Shown: positions 27,159 to 36,198, counted from the first letter of the stretch. The stretch: DNA of 64,000 bases from CAVZYN01 sp963779515 (GCA_963779515.1 CAVZYN010000006.1:62001-126000); one strand, 5' to 3'. Program-made: numbers and translations. Notes: generated from the sequence alone by a model not told the origin.

Positions 27159-29837
27159 ATGAGTCTCAATACCGAGAACCGCATTCGCAACGTCACAGCT
27201 GTGCTCGGGCCGACCAACACCGGCAAGACACACCTGGCGATCGAGCGGATGCTGGGCCATGAAACCGGCATGATCGGCCTGCCGCTGCGGCTGTTGGCGC
27301 GCGAGGTCTACGACAAGGTCGCGGCCCGCGCCGGCGCCGGCAATGTCGCCCTCATCACCGGCGAAGAAAAGATCAAACCTGAAAGCCCGCGCTATTGGAT
27401 CTGCACCGTCGAGGCGATGCCGCGCGACGTCGACGTCGACTTCCTCGCGATCGACGAAATCCAGTTGTCCGCCGATCCCGAGCGCGGCCACGTCTTCACG
27501 GACCGCTTGCTGCACACGCGCGGCAAACTCGAAACTTTGATGCTCGGCTCTGGATCGATGCGCGAGGCCATCAGCGATCTGATCCCCGGCGCCAACTTCA
27601 TATCGCGGCCGCGCCTCTCGAAGCTCAGCTACGCCGGCCAGAAAAAGATCACGCGCCTGCCTCCACGATCGGCGATCGTCTCGTTCTCGGCCGCCGAGGT
27701 TTATTCCATCGCCGAACTGGTGCGCCGTCAGCGTGGCGGTGCAGCGGTCGTGCTCGGCGCGCTCTCGCCGCGCACCCGCAACGCCCAGGTCGCGCTCTAT
27801 CAGTCCGGCGACGTCGACTTTCTGGTCGCGACCGACGCCATCGGCATGGGACTGAACCTCGACGTCAATCATGTCGCCTTCTCCGGCACCCGCAAATTCG
27901 ACGGCCAGAACCACCGCAATCTGACGGCCAATGAACTCGGCCAGGTCGCGGGCCGCGCCGGCCGCCATTTGAACGACGGCACCTTCGGCGTCACCGGCGA
28001 AGCCGAGCCGCTCGACGCCGATCTCATCGAGCGTTTGGAGAACCACACGTTCGAAAGCATCAAGACACTGCAATGGCGCTCGCGCGATATGGACTTCAGC
28101 TCGTTCGATGCGCTGCGCGACAGCCTCCGCCAGATCCCACGCGAACAGCGCCTGACGCGCGCACGCATGGCCGACGACGTCCTCGCCCTCGAACATGCCA
28201 GCGCCGACCGCGAGATCGTCAACCTAGCCTCCAACCGCATCGCCGTCTCGCGTCTTTGGGACGTGTGCCAGGTGCCGGATTATCGCAAGATCTCGCCACA
28301 GAATCATGCCGAACTGGTCGGCACGCTCTATAAATACATCCAGAGTGCCGACGGCCACATCCCCGAAGACTGGTTCGCCAAGCAGGTTGCCTTCGCCGAG
28401 CGCACCGACGGCGATATCGACACGCTCTCGACCCGCCTCGCCCACATCCGCACTTGGACCTTCGTCTCCAATCGCGTCGATTGGCTGAAGGACCCGTCCC
28501 ATTGGCAAGGCCGCACCCGCGACATCGAAGATGCCTTGTCGGACGCCCTGCATGAGCGTCTCACCCAGCGCTTCGTCGACAAGCGCACCAGCGCGCTCAT
28601 GAAGGGCCTGAAAGACAAAGACGACATGTACGCGGAAATCGCCGACGACGGCGCCGTCCACGTTGAGAAGCACTTTGTCGGCCGCCTGCAGGGCTTCCGG
28701 TTTTCTCCCGACACCCAGGCCGCCGAAGGCATACATGGCAAGGCGGCCCGCAACGCCGCCGCCCACGTGTTGGCCAGCGAATTGGTCATGCGCGCCCGCC
28801 GCGTCACGTCCGCCAAGAACGATGCATTCAAATTGACGCGCAACAACGCGATCCTATGGCGCGACGAAGAGATCGCCCGCCTCGAGAAAGGCGACGATCC
28901 GCTGCGCCCGCAAGTCGTGATCCTGTGCGATGAACACCTCTCCGGCCCCGACAAGGAAAAGGTGCAAGAGCGGCTCAATACTTGGATCGGCGAGATCATC
29001 GGCGAACGCTTGAAGCCGCTGGTGGAGCTGTCGAAGGCCGAAGACATCTCCGGACTTGCCAAAGGCATCGCTTTCCGCCTGAAGGAAAACTTCGGCGTGC
29101 TCCGCCGCGAAGAGATCGCCGAGGAGCTGAAGTCGCTGGATCAGCCGGCCCGCGCACAACTGCGCAAGTACGGCGTGCGCTTCGGCGCCTTCAATATCTT
29201 CCTGCCGATTCTGCTGAAGCCCGCACCAACGGAGCTCGCGCTTTGCCTCTGGGCGCTGCAGAACGCCGAAAAGCACGGTCTCGATCCGGCCAACATGCCG
29301 GAATCATCACGCCCTGGCCTCACTTCGCTGCCGGTCGATCCAGCGCGGCCAGGCGAATACTATCGAACGGCCGGCTTCCATGTGTGCGGGCCCCGCGCCG
29401 TCCGCGTCGACATGCTCGAGCGCCTGGCCGATATGATCCGGCCGCTGCTGGCGTGGCGCAAACCGGCGGAAAATCCCTCGGCCGAACCGCCCAAAGGCTC
29501 GACCGGCGACGGCGGCTTCATTGCAACGCCAGTGATGATGTCGATCCTCGGCTGCTCGGCGGATGAACTCGGTAATGTCCTAAAGGCGCTCGGCTTCCGC
29601 TTGGAGCGCCGCCCGGCGCCCTTACCCGTGGCGAAGCCCGCAGCGGACGAGATCGCAAGCGCCGCCGAAACGACGGCAACCGCGGATACGACCGCAGAAA
29701 CCGCACCCACCGCCGAAGCCATCATGACCGGCACTGCGCCCGTGGATGTGGTCGTCGACGGAAACGATCGCAACCGAACTCACAGAACCCCAGGCCGCGG
29801 CCCCAGCCGAACCCGAACACGCCTCCACCGGAATTGA
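27159..29837 (+). CDS. SUV3-like superfamily II helicase
   Basis: 892 aa in this frame from ATG 27159. Motif I GPTNTGKTH (~residue 19), motif II DEIQ, SAT-like GSGSMREA, motif V DAIGMGLNL and motif VI ELGQVAGRAGRH place it with mitochondrial SUV3-type RNA helicases, which alphaproteobacteria carry in a long form. The conserved C-terminal GxxHG-like block and a helical SUV3_C part follow. The last ~30 residues (from ~29755) are a frameshift artefact: the natural tail continues in the next ORF. Joined length is about 1121 aa. Confidence 0.88.
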   Translation: MSLNTENRIRNVTAVLGPTNTGKTHLAIERMLGHETGMIGLPLRLLAREVYDKVAARAGAGNVALITGEEKIKPESPRYWICTVEAMPRDVDVDFLAIDEIQLSADPERGHVFTDRLLHTRGKLETLMLGSGSMREAISDLIPGANFISRPRLSKLSYAGQKKITRLPPRSAIVSFSAAEVYSIAELVRRQRGGAAVVLGALSPRTRNAQVALYQSGDVDFLVATDAIGMGLNLDVNHVAFSGTRKFDGQNHRNLTANELGQVAGRAGRHLNDGTFGVTGEAEPLDADLIERLENHTFESIKTLQWRSRDMDFSSFDALRDSLRQIPREQRLTRARMADDVLALEHASADREIVNLASNRIAVSRLWDVCQVPDYRKISPQNHAELVGTLYKYIQSADGHIPEDWFAKQVAFAERTDGDIDTLSTRLAHIRTWTFVSNRVDWLKDPSHWQGRTRDIEDALSDALHERLTQRFVDKRTSALMKGLKDKDDMYAEIADDGAVHVEKHFVGRLQGFRFSPDTQAAEGIHGKAARNAAAHVLASELVMRARRVTSAKNDAFKLTRNNAILWRDEEIARLEKGDDPLRPQVVILCDEHLSGPDKEKVQERLNTWIGEIIGERLKPLVELSKAEDISGLAKGIAFRLKENFGVLRREEIAEELKSLDQPARAQLRKYGVRFGAFNIFLPILLKPAPTELALCLWALQNAEKHGLDPANMPESSRPGLTSLPVDPARPGEYYRTAGFHVCGPRAVRVDMLERLADMIRPLLAWRKPAENPSAEPPKGSTGDGGFIATPVMMSILGCSADELGNVLKALGFRLERRPAPLPVAKPAADEIASAAETTATADTTAETAPTAEAIMTGTAPVDVVVDGNDRNRTHRTPGRGPSRTRTRLHRN

Positions 29838-30525
29838 TACCGCCGCACCCGGGGAGACGACGACGGCCGAGACCGCACCTGCGGCGGAGACGGCCACCGG
29901 CCCTGTGTCAAGTGCGGCCGCAGAACCTGCGATGATCGACGTCTGGCGCCCGCGCCGGTTCCGTGGCCCCGAGCGCGAAGCGCGACAGAATGGGGCACGC
30001 GAAGCGCGGCAAAACGGACCACGCGAAGCGCGCAAGGATGGCGCCCGCGATGGCCAACGTGAGGGACAGCGAGAGGGCCAACGCGACAACCGCGACCGCC
30101 CACGGCGCTGGAACCGCAATCGGCCTGATCATGCGGCCAAGCCTGCCGGCGAACCAGCAACGGGCGCGGATGCCACGGCGACGGCCGCGCCAGCGGACGG
30201 CGCTGCTGCACCATCGCCTGATCAACGGCCAGATCAACGCCCAGATCAGCGCTCGGACCAGCGCAACCGCGATCGCGGCGAACGCCACGACCGGGATCGC
30301 GGCAAGGAACGCCCCAACCGCGACCGCAATGACCGGAACGACCGCAACCGCCATGGCGGCAAACCATCGGGCCCGCGGCGCGACGATCGCGGCCGCCCAC
30401 CGCGCGACGACCATCGCCGCAGCAACGTCATCAGTGCCGCACCGCCCAAGGGCGGCCAGACCGACTCCCCCTTTGCCGCCCTCGGCGTCCTGAAAGCTGC
30501 GCTGGAGAAGGGCAACAAGGAGTAG
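29746..30525 (+). CDS. C-terminal tail of the SUV3-like helicase, in another frame
   Basis: This ORF has no ribosome site and no independent start. It opens with an Ala/Glu/Pro/Thr-rich stretch matching the composition of the helicase tail, then IDVWRPRRFRGPERE, a long Arg/Asp/Gln/Asn-rich disordered region with tandem PDQR units, and ends SPFAALGVLKAALEKGNKE. This ending, with an earlier IDVWRP, is how alphaproteobacterial helicases of this type end. Removing one G at about 29758-29762 fuses it to the helicase. The tail is probably an RNA-binding low-complexity region. Confidence 0.68.
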   Translation: MWSSTETIATELTEPQAAAPAEPEHASTGIDTAAPGETTTAETAPAAETATGPVSSAAAEPAMIDVWRPRRFRGPEREARQNGAREARQNGPREARKDGARDGQREGQREGQRDNRDRPRRWNRNRPDHAAKPAGEPATGADATATAAPADGAAAPSPDQRPDQRPDQRSDQRNRDRGERHDRDRGKERPNRDRNDRNDRNRHGGKPSGPRRDDRGRPPRDDHRRSNVISAAPPKGGQTDSPFAALGVLKAALEKGNKE

Positions 30526-30529
30526 TCCG

Positions 30530-30967
30530 ATGACCGGCGGCCCAACCGGTGACGCATCGCCCGATGGCGTATCCTCCGGCAGTTCCATCGCCGGGACCCA
30601 ACGCCTCGACAAATGGCTGTGGTTCGTGCGTGTGGTGAAGTCACGGACGCTCGCGGCAGCGCTCGTGACCGGCGGCAAGATCCGCCTCAACCGCGACCGC
30701 ATCGAGAAGCCGAGCCACCTGGTCAAGCCCGGCGACGTTCTCACCATCACCGTCAATGCCCGCGTCCGCGTCTTGAAGGTCGCAGCCCCGGGCACGCGCC
30801 GCGGTTCGCCCATCGAGGCCCGTGCGCTCTATGAAGATTTGACCCCGCCCGAGCCGCCACGCGCCGAACGCCTGACGCCCATGGCCGAACGCGAGCCCGG
30901 CAGCGGCCGGCCGACCAAGCGCGATCGCCGCCTGCTGGACAAATGGAACGCCGGCGACGACGATTGA
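30530..30967 (+). CDS. S4-domain RNA-binding protein (Hsp15/HslR-like)
   Basis: 145 aa. The S4 fold is visible at residues ~24-85 (QRLDKWLWFVRVVKSRTLAAALVTGGKIRLN, then VKPGDVLTI). The C-terminal third is basic and ends with GRPTKRDRRLLDKW, typical of alphaproteobacterial homologues. Hsp15 binds stalled 50S subunits carrying nascent chains. It starts 4 nt after the helicase tail and is co-transcribed with it. Confidence 0.9.
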   Translation: MTGGPTGDASPDGVSSGSSIAGTQRLDKWLWFVRVVKSRTLAAALVTGGKIRLNRDRIEKPSHLVKPGDVLTITVNARVRVLKVAAPGTRRGSPIEARALYEDLTPPEPPRAERLTPMAEREPGSGRPTKRDRRLLDKWNAGDDD

Positions 30968-31010
30968 TCATGCGCATACGCTGCGCAAGCAACGAACCCT
31001 GCCACCACCG

Positions 31011-31325
31011 TTGAGCGTTGCAATCGCGGGCACGACCCTGCACCGTGGCGACAATGAGGAGGATATCATTCCAATTTACCGCGAAGCCGACTGGAAAGGC
31101 CGACCGCGCCAGTCAGACAGCGATCTCTCCAAGAGGAACGATGCGCCCTTCACGTATCGCTTCTGGGACATCAAATTTCCCGAATTTGTGCAGCGCGTGG
31201 TTCACCCCGGCGCGAACATCTTCAGACCCGCCGACATTCGCTATCTGACGGTCCGCGCACGCAATCACTCCGAGTTCTCACTTGACGTCCAATTCGACGA
31301 GATACTACGACCACCGAGATCGTGA
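31011..31325 (+). CDS. Hypothetical protein, N-terminal part of a possibly broken gene
   Basis: 104 aa from a TTG at 31011; no ATG in frame. It shows DAPFTYRFWDIKFPEF and a C-terminal RYLTVRARNHSEFSLDVQFDE. It overlaps a +1-frame ORF (31282-31875) whose own start is also a TTG. Joining the two frames near 31300 would give 288 codons. No family recognised, low confidence that it is translated as drawn. Confidence 0.3.
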   Translation: MSVAIAGTTLHRGDNEEDIIPIYREADWKGRPRQSDSDLSKRNDAPFTYRFWDIKFPEFVQRVVHPGANIFRPADIRYLTVRARNHSEFSLDVQFDEILRPPRS

Positions 31326-31875
31326 TTCGTTGCTGGAACTCTTTGTGTCTGAACGGTACTCTGGCGATCGGGGCCGGGACTTCACGCGCACGGCGTTCAA
31401 GGTCTCGTACTCAACATACTCTCACAGCTCGAAAGTGCCGCACCATCGCATTTGGGAGCCAGCATTCGAGCTGATGCGGCTCGCCAACGCGCATCCTCAG
31501 ATCTTCTTCAAGCACGAGCGCTGGTCACTTTACGAGTGGCCGGCCATCGTCAAACCTGGGGGGCGAATCCGCGGCTTCGAAGATTGCCCGGACGATATCC
31601 TCGTGATCGATCATCAATACGAAAGCGACGGCGGCGCAACGTACTCGGATCTCATTCCGCTGGCGGCCGAGCGGTTCCCGAACGTTCGCATCGTCGACCA
31701 CGACTATTTTCTCGTCGAAAAGACATCGGTCGATTTTCCGACCGACATCAGTGTGCGGGACGACCGAGGATTGGCGTTCGAGGAGGAGACCATTGCCATG
31801 TATCTTTTCGGCGAGCGCGGCCATACGATCGAGAACAGCAAAGACGGGCACAACATCTATGCCCCTGCGTCATGA
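31282..31875 (+). CDS. Hypothetical protein
   Basis: 197 aa as drawn from a TTG at 31282; true start uncertain. Charged, aromatic-rich soluble protein (RIWEPAFELMRLANAHPQIFF, DDILVIDHQYESDGG, FPNVRIVDHDYFLVEK) with no membrane segment or signal and no family I know. It interrupts the usual order S4 protein - ferredoxin, so it is probably an insertion, possibly the larger half of a single frameshifted gene starting near 31011. Confidence 0.42.
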   Translation: MTSNSTRYYDHRDRDSLLELFVSERYSGDRGRDFTRTAFKVSYSTYSHSSKVPHHRIWEPAFELMRLANAHPQIFFKHERWSLYEWPAIVKPGGRIRGFEDCPDDILVIDHQYESDGGATYSDLIPLAAERFPNVRIVDHDYFLVEKTSVDFPTDISVRDDRGLAFEEETIAMYLFGERGHTIENSKDGHNIYAPAS

Positions 31876-32050
31876 GGTGTTGTCACCGGAACCTGCGAGC
31901 CACAATTTCATGCAGACGCGCAACAGTGCTTGCGTCCCGCCTTGGCGCTTGCGACAACCTGACTACGTGCACGTGGGGGCCCGCGCCGCCTATGAAGCGT
32001 TCAGGTTATCTCGCCACCAAACATGCCGACAGACCAAGGCCGACTGATCT

Positions 32051-32389
32051 ATGACCTACATAGTCAACGAGAACTGCATCAAGTGCAAATACACCGACTG
32101 CGTTGAGGTCTGTCCGGTCGACTGTTTTTATGAAGGCGAGAATATGCTCGTCATTCATCCAGATGAGTGCATCGATTGCGGTGTGTGCGAACCCGAGTGC
32201 CCCGTCGAGGCGATCAAGCCCGACACCGAGCCAAATTTGGAGAAGTGGCTCGAGGTGAACCGGGAGTTCGCCGAGAAATGGCCAAATATAACGTCCAAGA
32301 AAGCCGCACCAACCGATGCGGATAAGTTCAAGGACGAAAAAGATAAATTCAAGAAATACTTCGTCGATGCTCCAGGCGAAGGCGACTAA
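32051..32389 (+). CDS. fdxA: Ferredoxin, 7Fe-8S type (FdxA)
   Basis: 112 aa. CIKCKYTDCVEVCPVDCF provides the first cluster set, with the Cys spacing typical of a [3Fe-4S] plus [4Fe-4S] FdxA, and CIDCGVCEPECP the second. The ~50-residue acidic/lysine-rich C-terminal extension matches FdxA. Low-potential electron carrier in the cytoplasm. Close to the CarD gene, an order common in Hyphomicrobiales. Confidence 0.93.
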   Translation: MTYIVNENCIKCKYTDCVEVCPVDCFYEGENMLVIHPDECIDCGVCEPECPVEAIKPDTEPNLEKWLEVNREFAEKWPNITSKKAAPTDADKFKDEKDKFKKYFVDAPGEGD

Positions 32390-32871
32390 GTCTGTTGCTT
32401 GACTTGACACACAGTGTTTTACGAAATCCCATTAACTCGTTGTATCAGAATCCAGCGTCAACACGACCATCTGGTTAAACATCTTCGACGCCCGCGATAA
32501 GTTTGAAGTGGTGTAAGCGCTTCAATCTTCGTGAAGTTTGTGTTATGGTCCTCGTGTTGTGGTGTCGGCGTGTACAAAGCTGGAACAAAAATCCAAAATG
32601 CAGCGGATTTTCCTGCGCACTCAAGCGATCGGTCCTGATCGCAGCCCGGTAGATGCCGGTTCCGCGCAGTTTTGGGCAGCCAAGCCAAGAAAAAGAAGAA
32701 GTGGAATGGGTCAACCTCGCTGGATGGCAGGGTCCCCGTAAGTACGACTGTGACCTGCCGACCCCCGTTGGCAGTGAGTGGGTCTGCGCGCTTCCTGGAA
32801 GTCCGGGCGGCGAGGGTACGGCGTTTTTGCCATGCCTGCGTAGATCGAACGCGTGGAGCGAGACGAAGACG
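32390..32871 (+). other. Intergenic, promoter region of the CarD gene
   Basis: 482 nt without a supported gene. The CarD frame is open upstream to 32653, but that part lacks a ribosome site and reads as poor protein. TTGACTTGACACAC at 32399 and TTGAAG at ~32504 are possible -35 elements; no clear -10 can be paired with confidence. An AAGAAAAAGAAGAAG purine run lies at ~32689-32703. I see no terminator and no RNA gene. Confidence 0.4.
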
Positions 32872-34143
32872 ATGGTTCAGAAAAAGAAAGTTCCTGCAAA
32901 AGTGACCGCACCAGCCAAGGCGAGCAAGCCGGCCGCCCCGGTAACGAAGGCAGTCCAACCACAAAAAGCAGCCATCTCCGCCAAGACCGTCCCGAAATCC
33001 GAAGTGCGCCCGGCCTCCAAGCCAGCGGCAAAGGCATCGCCTGTGAAGGCGCCGGTAGCCAAGACGCAGCCGGTCGCAAAAGCCGTCGCCGAGAAATCAG
33101 TAACCCAGAAGGCAGCACCAAAACCGATGGCCGCAGTCGCAGTAAAAGCAGCAAGCACGAAACCGGCCGTCTCGATCGCCGCCAAACCCGCCATCAAGGC
33201 AGCACTCGCTAAGGCCGCGCCTGCAGCCGCGAAGCCGGCCGTGGCCGCCGCCAAGCCGGCGGCGCCGGTTGCGTCGAAGGCCGCACCGGCCAAAGCCGGA
33301 GCGGTCGCAAAGGCCCCTGCTGCCGTGAAACCGTCCCCCGTCAAGGCTGGCGCCAAGCCCGCCGTGCGCTCCGCGTTGGCATCGCAGGTGGCGGCCCTCC
33401 AGGCGCACCGCGCCGCGACCCAGCCTGTTGCAGCTCAACCGGCGGCGCGCGCCATGCCGGCCTCCGTCACCGCGAAAGCAGGCCAGAAGATCGTGGCCCC
33501 CGCCTCTCCCAAGGAGATCGCTGAAAAGGCGGCCGTCGCGGCTGCGGCAGCCGCCAACAAGAAGCCGGTCAACACCCGTCATGGCTTCAAGACCAACGAG
33601 TGGGTCGTGTACCCGTCGCACGGCGTCGGCCGTATCGTCGGCATCGAGGAGCAGGAGATCGCGGGCATGTCGCTCGAGCTCTTCGTCATCACCTTCGAAA
33701 AGGACAAGATGACGCTCCGCGTTCCGACCGGCAAATCGGCGAGCGTCGGCATGCGCAAGCTCTCCGACGACAACATCGTCAAACGCGCGATGGAGACGTT
33801 GAAGGGCCGCGCCCGCATCAAACGCACGATGTGGAGCCGCCGCGCGCAGGAGTACGAGGCGAAGATCAACTCGGGCGACCTCGTGTCGATCGCCGAAGTG
33901 GTCCGCGATCTCTACCGCTCGGACAACCAGCCCGAGCAGTCCTACTCCGAGCGCCAGCTTTACGAAGCAGCGCTCGATCGCATGGCGCGTGAAGTCGCAG
34001 CCGTCGACAAGCTCGACGAACGCGGCGCGATCCAGCGGATCACCGAAGTGCTCTCCAAGAGCGCCAAGGGCCGCCGCCAGGCCGCCGAAGACGCCAGCGC
34101 CGAAGCGGCTGAAGCCGAGGGCGCCGAAATCAAGGCTGCCTGA
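32872..34143 (+). CDS. CarD/CdnL-family RNA polymerase-binding regulator with long Lys/Ala/Pro tail
   Basis: 423 aa from ATG 32872. Residues ~1-230 are low-complexity, Lys/Ala/Pro/Val-rich and histone-H1-like (PAVAAAKPAAPVASKAAPAK). The CarD domain begins at ~235 (NTRHGFKTNEWVVYPSHGVGRI), with the RNA polymerase-binding Tudor-like part and then the helical DNA-binding part (IKRTMWSRRAQEYEAKINSGDL, VVRDLYR, SERQLYEAALDRMA). CarD stabilises open promoter complexes and in alphaproteobacteria supports growth and stress genes. Typical relatives are about 170-200 aa, so the tail more than doubles it. A strong terminator follows. Confidence 0.9.
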   Translation: MVQKKKVPAKVTAPAKASKPAAPVTKAVQPQKAAISAKTVPKSEVRPASKPAAKASPVKAPVAKTQPVAKAVAEKSVTQKAAPKPMAAVAVKAASTKPAVSIAAKPAIKAALAKAAPAAAKPAVAAAKPAAPVASKAAPAKAGAVAKAPAAVKPSPVKAGAKPAVRSALASQVAALQAHRAATQPVAAQPAARAMPASVTAKAGQKIVAPASPKEIAEKAAVAAAAAANKKPVNTRHGFKTNEWVVYPSHGVGRIVGIEEQEIAGMSLELFVITFEKDKMTLRVPTGKSASVGMRKLSDDNIVKRAMETLKGRARIKRTMWSRRAQEYEAKINSGDLVSIAEVVRDLYRSDNQPEQSYSERQLYEAALDRMAREVAAVDKLDERGAIQRITEVLSKSAKGRRQAAEDASAEAAEAEGAEIKAA

Positions 34144-34170
34144 CGCGGCCTGAAGACCGAACTGCAATGG

Positions 34171-34202
34171 CGCCCGGAAACGCAGGTTTCCGGGCGTTTT
34201 TC
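34171..34202 (+). terminator. Rho-independent terminator of the CarD gene
   Basis: CGCCCGGAAA (34171-34180) pairs perfectly with TTTCCGGGCG (34187-34196) across a six-base loop, followed by TTTTTCTT. Confidence 0.9.
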
Positions 34203-34254
34203 TTTGCAACCGTCGCGTCACGAACCGTGGCCGCGTAAGGTGATGACGGCGTGC

Positions 34255-34983
34255 TTATCTCTCGGACGTTGACCTTGCATCGATCCTGGTCGCTTGCGCC
34301 TCGGCGAAGTGCGGCCGCATGTTCATGATGTGAACTTTGAGAACGGCGCCCGCACCGTCGATGTCATCGGCTGACAGCGCGGCGATGATCGCACGGTGCT
34401 GCATGCCGGCATAACTCTTGGTACCGCTCGAGTGGCGGGCGTGAAAGCGGATCGCGCCGACCCGGCCCGACACCAAGGTATAGGCTTGCACCAGCAGGCG
34501 ATTGCCGCACCAGTCGAAGAAGCTGCTGTGGAAGGCGGCATCAGCGCGCGCGGCAGCCGCGATATCGCGCGATGCTTCCGCGGCTTCCATGGCTGCTTGC
34601 GCGGCCTCGAGCGCGTCGATGGTTTCAGTGCGCGCACGGGACGCCGATAAGGCCATGGCCTGGGTTTCGACAAACAGCCGGTACGCGCAGATCTCGTCGA
34701 TCTCATCATCCGCTGGCAGAAAGACATAGCTGCCGCGCTGTGGTTGGATCGCCACCAGCCCTTGCATTTGAAGGGCGGTCAACGCCTCGCGCACGGGCGT
34801 TCGGCTGACGCCGAGCAGGGTCGCCAGCCGATCTTCCGAGATTGCCTCGCCGAGGCCGAACTCTCCGAACATGATGGCGTCGCGCAACCGCTCTTCCACG
34901 AGCGCGGCCAGTGCCGGCGCACGACGGTTGCCGATCAGGCCGAGCGCGCCAGATTTTTGGTTGCTCATTGCCGTGTCACTCAT
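34255..34983 (-). CDS. GntR-family regulator, FCD type
   Basis: 242 aa from ATG 34983. N-terminal winged helix with EDRLATLLGVSRTPVREALTALQMQGL, C-terminal all-helical FCD ligand domain (ADAAFHSSFFDWCGN, HRAIIAALSADDIDGAGAVLKVHI) with metal-binding His/Asp positions. Divergent from a TRAP transporter; likely its repressor, released by the imported organic acid. A direct repeat lies in the shared upstream region. Confidence 0.9.
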   Translation of the reverse strand: MSDTAMSNQKSGALGLIGNRRAPALAALVEERLRDAIMFGEFGLGEAISEDRLATLLGVSRTPVREALTALQMQGLVAIQPQRGSYVFLPADDEIDEICAYRLFVETQAMALSASRARTETIDALEAAQAAMEAAEASRDIAAAARADAAFHSSFFDWCGNRLLVQAYTLVSGRVGAIRFHARHSSGTKSYAGMQHRAIIAALSADDIDGAGAVLKVHIMNMRPHFAEAQATRIDARSTSER

Positions 34984-35018
34984 TAACTCGTCGCCATCCC
35001 GATAGTAGGTGAAATCAG

Positions 35019-35045
35019 CTGAGGTACTGAAATACTGAGGTACAG
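35019..35045. promoter_or_regulatory. Direct-repeat candidate operator between GntR regulator and TRAP operon
   Basis: CTGAGGTACTG (35019-35029) and CTGAGGTACAG (35035-35045) are two 11-nt copies, 10/11 identical, 16 nt apart, in the 181-nt divergent intergenic region. Position and duplication suit a GntR/FCD operator; the exact site is inference. Confidence 0.45.
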
Positions 35046-35164
35046 TCCCTCGGCGATGATGGCAAGCGTCATCACCCTTTGCCGCTCGTGTCACTCAGTC
35101 GAAGGGACACGCAACGTCTCCAGCCAGTCACGGCTCGGAGACCATCGTTTCGGGAGGAACATCA

Positions 35165-36157
35165 ATGACCCATAACATTTCGCGCCGGACGTTCGCCGGC
35201 CTCGCAACCTCATCGTTACTGGCTGCGAGCGGTGCACCGGCATTCGCCCAGGCAAAGCCTGCGCTCCGCCTCAATTCGGTCTACGGTGACAAGGACATCC
35301 GCGCTGAAGCATTCCGCCGGTTTGCCAAAGCAGTCGAAGCGGATTTCACCATCGAGCCGCACTACAGCTCGACACTCTTCAAGCAGGGCACCGAGGTCGT
35401 CGCCCTGCAGCGCGACAACCTCGAATTGGCGAATATTTCGCCGTTCGACGTGTCGAAGCAGATCCCGGAATGGTCGATGCTGACGATGGCGTACCTGTTC
35501 CGCGACGCCAAGCACGTCGCCGCCTTCTTCAACAGCCCGGTCGGCGCCGAGTGGACGAAGATGGTGGAAGACAAGATGGGCATCAAGATCCTCGCCCCGG
35601 TCTATTACGGAACCCGCCAAGTCGGGATCAAGTCGAAGAAGCCGGTGAAAACGCCTGCGGATCTCGCCGGCGTCAAGCTGCGCATGCCGCCCGGCGACGC
35701 GTGGCAGCTGCTCGGCAGCTCGCTCGGCGCCAATCCGACGCCGATGGCCTTCGGCGAGGTCTACACCGCGCTGCAGACCGGCGCGATCGACGGCCAGGAC
35801 AATCCGTTCCCCGGCGTCAACACGGCGAAGTTCTTCGAAGTGACCGGCCAGTTCGTCCTGACGTCGCACTGGATCGCCTACGACCTGATCGCGATGAACA
35901 TGAAGTCGTGGAACGGCATGGGCGCCGACAAGCAGAAGAAGTTCATGGCGGCGCTCAACGAAGCGCTCGCCTACAGCACCGACGAGCACCTCAAGATGGA
36001 GGCGAGCCTCGGCGAGAACTTCAAGAAGGCCGGCGTCGACATCACCATGCCTGACGTCGCGGCTTTCCGCGCGCACGCCCAGAAGGTCTATCTGGCGTCC
36101 GAACAGGCCAAGGCCTGGCCCAAGGGCGGCATCGAGAAGATCGAAGCCATCAAGTGA
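35165..36157 (+). CDS. TRAP transporter substrate-binding protein (DctP family)
   Basis: 330 aa with a twin-arginine signal (SRRTFAGLA...) and cleavage near AFAQA. DctP features: the hydrophobic ...PVYYGTRQVGIKSKKPVKTPADLAGVKLRMP segment holding the carboxylate-binding Arg (KLRMP), and GEVYTALQTGAIDGQDNP. It delivers an organic acid to the DctQM permease. Shine-Dalgarno GGGAGGAAC precedes the ATG. An attenuating hairpin separates it from dctQ, which would raise its yield. Confidence 0.93.
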   Translation: MTHNISRRTFAGLATSSLLAASGAPAFAQAKPALRLNSVYGDKDIRAEAFRRFAKAVEADFTIEPHYSSTLFKQGTEVVALQRDNLELANISPFDVSKQIPEWSMLTMAYLFRDAKHVAAFFNSPVGAEWTKMVEDKMGIKILAPVYYGTRQVGIKSKKPVKTPADLAGVKLRMPPGDAWQLLGSSLGANPTPMAFGEVYTALQTGAIDGQDNPFPGVNTAKFFEVTGQFVLTSHWIAYDLIAMNMKSWNGMGADKQKKFMAALNEALAYSTDEHLKMEASLGENFKKAGVDITMPDVAAFRAHAQKVYLASEQAKAWPKGGIEKIEAIK

Positions 36158-36166
36158 TAATCCTCG

Positions 36167-36198
36167 GAAGGCCCGGTTTCGACCGGGCCTTCTTGCTT
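36167..36198 (+). terminator. Hairpin between TRAP binding-protein and permease genes
   Basis: GAAGGCCCGGT (36167-36177) pairs with ACCGGGCCTTC (36182-36192) across a TTCG tetraloop, followed by a weak TTGCTTTG tail. Probably a partial terminator or mRNA 3' stabiliser. Confidence 0.7.

Noticed and set aside
26967..28196. 409-codon minus-strand ORF
   Set aside because: Antisense to the helicase; composition typical of antisense shadows.
33097..34221. 374-codon minus-strand ORF
   Set aside because: Antisense to the CarD gene; made of reversed Ala/Lys repeats.
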